From the NCBI GenBank assembly GCA_034336665.1, contig JAPFBE010000032.1, positions 4,588,001 through 4,652,000 on the forward strand: 64,000 nt of DNA, in the 5' to 3' direction. The notes beneath the pieces are model-generated. The model was not told where the DNA came from. It ran no database searches and saw only the letters and a program-made list of their open reading frames with translations. Below are positions 58,780 to 64,000 of this stretch, piece after piece. Made by a program: the position numbers and the translations under genes. Within the stretch, counting starts at the first letter, position 1, and each line of letters opens with the position of its first letter. This DNA is from Luscinia megarhynchos. Its lineage: Eukaryota; Chordata; Aves; Passeriformes; Turdidae.

Positions 58780-60634
58780 TTATGGTTGGCTGTTATGGGG
58801 GCAGTTTACTGCTACATGGCCTGCCTGGCCACACTTGAAGCATGCCATCATACTGGTTATGGCAGTGCAAACTGCTGCCTGGATGGGAGCTAGGTGTTCC
58901 TCCTTTACAACATGCCTGATCATGGTTGCGACATTGGACCCAGGTCGCAGTGATCTTAAAATGCCCTTGGTGGTTGAATTGCATTGCTGCCTCAGGCAGT
59001 CGGCTACCACAGGGCCTTTCGCCTCTGAAGGTAATGCAGAGGAATCTACTGCTGTTTGGAGGCGGTCCACGAACTGAGTGAAGCTCTCACTCTCACTTTG
59101 CTTTATGGTGGACCAAGGCGACTGTCTAGCTAGTACTTTAGAAACAGCACAGATGGCTTCTCAGGCAGCACGGGTTGTTGTCATGACCTCATGGGCCTGC
59201 AGACCCTCTGCCTGTTTTTGTGGGATGAGCATAGCTGGATCTCAGCCCATTAGCCTCTGTATGCTGGAGCCGTGCAGTGGATGGTTTTCCCCCGTTACCA
59301 GGGCTAGCTGCTTTGCACAGTTATCCTCCCATTCTTGCTCAAAAACAATCATCCCTGCCCCATCAAAGATTAGCCTGCAAGTCTGTTTGATATCAAAGGG
59401 AAGCATATCGTCACCTCCAAAAATGCTATCAACAAGTGTGGAAACCATGGCAGAATTAATTCCCTTGTCTGCAACCGCTTTTACGATAGCCTGTATGTCT
59501 TTCGGATTTACCGGCGACTAGGTTCATTGGTTCCCGTTCACCCCCCCAACCCGGACCGAGAACACTAGTGTAGCGGATGGGGCCCACTCCACACACGCTA
59601 TTTTGATTTTTCTCCAGTCCGTGAGTGGAGTGCGGTCTTTCCCTGGTACCCCCTTAACCCACGCCGGAAGGTTGCTGCTAGTGATCTTGTCAGCCGCGGC
59701 ACCCTTTTTGTTAATCCCCCAGCCGGTATCCAATTCGGCGTCCGACCATCCCTCCGATCAGCTTTCCAAGCTGGAGTCAGAGTCACAGCTGGAAGTAGAC
59801 TGACTGGACGCTTCCAGGCTGCTGAGCCTTTTCCTAGGGCTCCACCCATTCTCACGCTCACGCCCCCGCCCCTCCTCCTGGGGGCCAGGCCATTCCCTCC
59901 CCCTGCGCTCTCTCCGCCTCCTGCTGGGGGAGGTTCTTGACTTATACGGATCTGCTTTAAAATGAGCTCTCTGATTGGTATGACGCTCCGTCCCAGGGGC
60001 CGCCCCTCCTCCCTGCATGCCCGCGCTTGTGCTGTTCAGCGAGCCTTCTGCGGCCCCTCCCCCCGAGTCTTTGTTCCAATCCTGACCACGCGGTTCGGCG
60101 CCATGTTCAAATGCATAAGGCGGGGGTTTTGTCTCCTCCGCGGCTTGTATTTCTGATATTATAGCAGCATTCCGCGCCTCCTCTGCCAACCCCTGCCACA
60201 ATGCCTGCGCGCACTCTCCCTCCTCCGCTTCTGGTGAGTCCTGGCTCACAGGCCGTGGGGGTGGCTCCAGGGTCCGCGTGGCTGCCCGACTCAAACCCCT
60301 CCACGGTTTGCGTAGCCGCCCCGATCCCCAGCTGCGGCATAGCTAATAAACAAGTCCACGCGGCTTTCCAGGTCTCCTGTTCTTGCCGGGCAGTTTGCAG
60401 AGCCTGGATAACCTTCCGCCATGCTTTAAGTGCTTTCCCCGAGCCGGAGGACATGGTGTCCTCAGCCAGGGCATTTGTGCATTTACCCCATATCTCCGGG
60501 TGGAGAATATCTACCGGGCTCTCTATAGCCCCAATCTTTATAAGTCTTGGCACAGCGAGTGAGAAATCTTTAAGCTTACAATCCAAACCCCACTGCGTGT
60601 GGATTTCACTCACGACCTTAGCGATAGCCTCCAT
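58780..60634 (-). pseudogene. Alpha/beta-like retroviral gag, degraded, fused next to env
   Basis: A matrix-like N-terminus begins MEAIAKVVSEIH (start at 60634, a better start than the in-frame ATG at 60673). After a frame change near 60300 comes a linker with a PPPY late-domain motif (ETKPPPYAF, about 60130). Arg/Ser-rich sequence follows, then capsid: the major homology region lies around 59040-59090 (QSESESFTQFVDRLQ). One CCHC zinc knuckle (CFKCGQAGHVAVNC) is near 58815-58856. Two TGA codons and further frame changes interrupt the capsid. The sequence stops right after the knuckle at 58780, where pol is expected, and env begins 20 bp later. Confidence 0.85.
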
Positions 60635-60736
60635 GCTCTCCGCTGGTCTGGGGACGTCTCCCCCGCTGCACAAGGCCAGCTGTGCAGCCGCCGGTTCTCG
60701 TCCAGGCGATCCCCGAATCCCGGGCGGTTTCTCGCT

Positions 60737-60754
60737 TCCCAGGTTTCGGCACCA
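60737..60754 (-). other. Primer binding site, tRNA-Phe-like
   Basis: Minus strand TGGTGCCGAAACCTGGGA matches the 3' end of tRNA-Phe with one mismatch. It sits 2 nt inside the 5' LTR. Confidence 0.75.
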
Positions 60755-60756
60755 CT

Positions 60757-61039
60757 TGTTGCGTGGCGACCTGGTTCCAGCCCAGCACGGCGGCCCTAAC
60801 CCCGAGCCACTCGGTCCATGTGCTCCTTACACCAATATGGCAGACAGCAAATGGCGTTTATTCAGGGGTCACAAGGGATTTTATGGTGGGCTATCAGTGT
60901 AATTTCCTTTAGCTTACGTCCGGCCAGGTGTGACCAGGTACAGAGCAAGGGTCTGACCGCAAGGGGTGGGGGGAAGAGGTGTCCCTGGCTGTCCGTCACA
61001 ACCCGATATCTTCCGTACGCAAATCCCTAACTCTCCACA
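60757..61039 (-). repeat. 5' LTR of the gag-env provirus
   Basis: 283 bp, equal in length to 50534-50816, with 6 differences. The minus-strand start is TGTGGAGAG. Confidence 0.92.
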
Positions 61040-61520
61040 GGAAGGACATTGAGACACTTGAACACATCCAGAGGAGGGCAACAAGGCTGGTGAAGGGCTT
61101 GGAACACAAGCCCTATTAAGAATGGCTGAAGGAGCTGGGGTTCTTTGGCATGGAAAAACATAGGTTCAGGGGTGACCTTATCATTCTCTACAACTACTTG
61201 AAAGGTGGTTGTAGTCAGGTGGGGGTCAGTCTCTTCTCAAAGGCAACCACTGACTGAACAAGAGGACAGAGTCTTAAGTTGCACAAAGGGAACTTTAAGT
61301 TAGATGTTAGAAAAAAATTCTTCACTAAGAGTGCGTGCTGGAGTCTTCTGTCCAGGGAGGTGGTGGAGTCACTGTCCCTGGACGGGTTTAAAAAAAGACT
61401 GGACGTGGCACTCAGTGCCATAGTTTAGTTGATGAGGAGGTGTTAGGTTAGCTCATAGGTTGGACTTTGTGATTTCAAAGGTCTTTTCCAACCTAGTTCA
61501 TTCTGTGATTCTGTAACATG

Positions 61521-62150
61521 GCTTCTTCTCTCTGAATTAATTTAATCAGTTTCATTGTGAGATTTATTAAGAGTCATGCCTTTAAAATTTATACCTAAAA
61601 TCAAGTAGATTATTTTTAAAACAACTTAATAGAATCAAATTACTTGCCTTACTTCATGGGAAGTTATTTCCTTCAGTTAAAAAAAATACCATATTAACTA
61701 TTTGCTTTCAATTTTTTTTCCTTTGCATAAGTAATTCTTACCACAAAAACAAAAAAGAAAAAGAAAAGCATATTACAGGGAATGTAAAATAACCCAATGT
61801 GATTGTAAGATGCTTAATCACTCTTTTTGATAGGATTTTATGTTCTTGAGATTGTGCACATTTAAGACTATAGAAAATGCTTTAACATGTAAAGTAGAGA
61901 CACTCATTTTTGTGATGTTTAAGCCATATGCTGTTGATTGGTAAGCAGCTTATTTTGATCAAAGAATGACAAATCTGTATGCTTATAGAAAGACTGTGAA
62001 GGACTGTCTTACAACTGTCTTATTTTTGATGTGTAAGTAGCATAGACCAAAAAAGTTCTTTGCATACTTGTCCTTGGTACCATTTCACTAATAAAATTAA
62101 GTATTTTAGAGGGAAGTTTTTGCTTTTACATACTTTCAGTTGATCTGATG
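61521..62150. other. AT-rich intergenic sequence
   Basis: No gene or repeat is recognised between the CR1 tail and the next LTR. Confidence 0.5.
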
Positions 62151-62400
62151 CTGTCTGGTTGTCAGGCACCTACCAAAGCCTCTCTATGCCTCCCCTCCAC
62201 AGCTGGACAGGGGAGAGAAAATATAATGAGGGGTTCGTGGGTTGAGATAAGGACCAGGAGAGATCACTCATCAAATACCATCATGGGCAAAACAGGCTCA
62301 AATTAGAGATATGAATTGTATTTATTACTGACAAAATCAGAGGATAATGAGAAGTAAAATAAAACCTTAAAAACACCTCCCTCCTTCCCATCTGTCAATG
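62151..62400 (-). repeat. LTR part, interrupted by another LTR
   Basis: It is related to the outer LTR 10510-12234 (shared AAAATCAGAGGATAATGAGAAG block). It stops at 62400, where the LTR 62401-63585 begins. The continuing block (GGTCAGTTCATCAC) reappears at about 63925. Confidence 0.6.
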
Positions 62401-63585
62401 TGTGACTTGGGTTTGCCAATTTTAATATATTTAGTTTCCTTTAGAGATAAGATTCAGGAGCAGAGGCAAAGCAGGCTTAAAACTTAAAAGGGTATAAGAA
62501 GAAATTTATTAATAACACAAAAAGAATTTAGAATAAGATTCCTAGATTGTTTCCTCCTCCCCCTCCCTTCATTCCACATTTCTTAACAACAACATACAGA
62601 AAACACTTCAGTCAGTTATCTACTTAAATAATCATTTCAGTTCACTCTAGAGAGAAAAGTCCCCTTTTTGGTTTAGGCTTAGGGGGTGTCTTCACCTTCA
62701 TAGTCTGCATCTGCCCAGACCTACAAAACTATGAATTTCCTCCCATTTTCACAGTCCTTCCAGAGGTGTGCTATGGGTTATGATGCACACATGGGGTACT
62801 ACTTTTAAAGGCAGGCTGCTGAAAAACAAAATTCTCTTCATCTCCTTCTCTACCAAGTGTCTCTGTTCATATTCCAGTCCCAAAACAGAGAGCTCCATTT
62901 CCCCGAGGCAAAAAGTCTTCTTCTCCAGCACCCAAACCTCCCCAAGTATACTTCACAGTTTAAAGGAATTTTAGTGTAGTCACAGTCCCCTTATACCTCT
63001 ACCAAAAAGGTTTTCAGCTACTCATCAGTTGCATCTTTTCAATCTCTTCCCATCAGGAACTTTATCTTCATTCCACTGACATCTGTAGACTCCATGCTCT
63101 ATTTCTTCCCATTCAGGGGAGCTCAGGAGATCGAGAATCTTATCCAGGCATTCAAACAGTTAAAATTGCATCCAGAACGTAAAGAAGCCACGTGGTCAGC
63201 TGGAGGCCTCTTCTCTCAGAATGCGGCGGGGGGGGGGGCAAGGGAGAGCCTTTCGTGGCTCCCTCATCCCCCCACTCAGCCATGCCACATCGAGAGGGGA
63301 AGCCGAGCTGAGCCAGGAGCCACCACAGCCAGGGCCGAGGCCAGAGCCACCTTACCTCCGAAGGGACCAGAAGCCGAAAGACCTAGTCAACTTTATCCAA
63401 TGTGATTTGTGAAAGCAAAATAACTTTCAATTGGTTTCCTGAGCTGTCCACCACCAAATCAGCTCTCCAATTGGTGCCAGCAGCTCACAGGGGAAGCCCC
63501 CAGAGACGGGACAGGCCTCCTGTTCCCTGGCCCGGTGCCTTCCCTCAGGCGAATCCACCCCTCTCCCCTTGCACGTGAAACCAGC
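62401..63585 (-). mobile_element. LTR, same family as 4677-5926
   Basis: It starts TGTGACTTGGGTTTGCC and is collinear with 4677-5926 up to GCACGTGAAACCAGC. The exact right end has decayed. It contains inverted AATAAA near 62505 and a GC-rich part at 63220-63350. Confidence 0.75.
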
Positions 63586-63613
63586 CTACCATCTCTACCT
63601 CCTACCACAGTGG

Positions 63614-63924
63614 TGTAAGGAGACAGGGTATCGACGATGAGAGATGGGGACACTGAATGGTGATCAGAATCCAACTTTACTGAGCACTACATGTGATTAT
63701 ATACCATTTCAGGAAAGCTAGTAATATTTTACTACAATCATCTAGGTTAAACATCACATAGGCAAACTTTACATTTCTACTTAGTAAAATCTTATTTCCC
63801 GTAAGCCAGACTTGATTCAATCTTCTTGCAGGCAGAGCTCTGTTTGCTCTTGCCAGGGCATCCTCATTATCAACTGCATATGCTGATTAAATCTGTAGTA
63901 CTATCAGTCTCATTTACCATAACA
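63614..63924 (-). mobile_element. Probable short LTR in the right-hand stack
   Basis: It runs from TGTAAGGAGACAGGG to ...TTTACCATAACA, about 311 bp, with TATA-like ATTATATACC on the + strand near 63697. It lies between two parts of an older LTR. No duplication was recognised, so this is tentative. Confidence 0.4.
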
Positions 63925-64000
63925 GGGAATGGGGGTTATGGTCAGTTCATCACACATTGTTTCTTCAACTGCTCAGGGAAAGGAGTTGTTCCCCTGTTCC
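63925..64000 (-). repeat. Continuation of the outer LTR, running off the window
   Basis: It contains GGTCAGTTCATCAC and GGAAAGGAGTTGTTCCCCTG, matching 11460-11520 of the LTR 10510-12234. Confidence 0.5.

Larger units (their letters stand above)
50534..61039 (-). mobile_element. Gag-env provirus without pol, interrupted by an ERV-L
   Basis: Minus-strand provirus with 283-bp LTRs at both ends (50534-50816 and 60757-61039) and a 6-bp duplication GGAAGG (50528-50533, 61040-61045). Internally it has a primer site, gag, a short junction and env; pol is absent. The ERV-L 51068-57780 lies inside env. The LTRs differ at 6 of 283 positions (about 2%), pointing to an insertion within the last several million years at usual avian rates. 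Confidence 0.92.
50485..61520 (+). mobile_element. CR1 LINE 3' fragment split by an 10.5-kb nested retroviral insertion
   Basis: The left half 50485-50533 reads as the CR1 ORF2 C-terminal region (CAGTTCTGGGCCCCTCAGTT). The right half 61046-61520 continues without loss (ACATTGAGACACTTGAACAC) and ends in the canonical CR1 tail ATTCTGTGATTCTGT. Between them sits a provirus flanked by the duplicated hexamer GGAAGG. Confidence 0.9.

Noticed and set aside
60201..60902. 233-codon + strand frame
   Set aside because: Antisense shadow of the retroviral gag and LTR on the minus strand.
1..64000. CRISPR arrays, bacterial operons or phage genes
   Set aside because: Repeats here are interspersed retroelements with eukaryotic gene structure; no regularly spaced short repeats were seen.

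Overview
The window is vertebrate nuclear DNA, almost certainly from a bird. It is full of CR1-type LINEs, including several whose 3' ends resemble the avian CR1 terminus, and of avian-style endogenous retroviruses (ERVs). A songbird is my guess from the look of the LTR families, not a demonstrated fact. The one host gene is SREK1 (splicing regulatory glutamic acid- and lysine-rich protein 1, also SRrp86/SFRS12), on the + strand. Nine exons between 3999 and 49108 are visible: the RRM, the RS-rich linker, the EK-rich domain, a second RS-like stretch and the stop codon. The 5' exons lie to the left of the window. Exon phases chain perfectly (1590 nt, one open frame), all splice sites are GT/AG, and a polyA signal follows, so this looks like a working gene, not a processed copy.

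Almost everything else is transposon. Region 1-3.6 kb: remains of an ERV-L pol, a CR1 split by a solo LTR, and another solo LTR. Region 4.6-5.9 kb: a 1.25 kb solo LTR in an intron. Region 9.8-19.8 kb (one SREK1 intron): CR1 copies split by nested LTRs, including a long CR1 with ORF1. Region 21.4-23.1 kb: a solo LTR with target duplication and a sense CR1. Region 25.6-44.1 kb (one 22.4 kb intron): a stack of nested ERV-L proviruses, solo LTRs and CR1. Region 47.9-48.2 kb: a small solo LTR. Region 50.5-61.5 kb, downstream of SREK1: a CR1 interrupted by a provirus that has gag and env but no pol (6-bp target duplication, tRNA-Phe-like primer site). That provirus is itself interrupted in env by a fairly young, nearly complete ERV-L provirus (5-bp target duplication, tRNA-Ile-like primer site). 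Region 62.1-64 kb: another LTR stack running off the right edge.

The ERV-L copies share a gag-protease-RT-RNase H-integrase layout with no env. In the clearest copies Gag and Pol lie in the same frame, separated by one TAG codon followed by a small hairpin, which suggests stop-codon readthrough. Their Gag N-termini carry strongly hydrophobic segments. Most insertions inside the gene are antisense to SREK1. The extreme ERV load, together with visible divergence of the SREK1 RS region while the RRM looks untouched, makes a W-chromosome gametolog a hypothesis worth testing (SREK1 is expected to be Z-linked in birds). No tRNA, rRNA, CRISPR or bacterial-type features were found.
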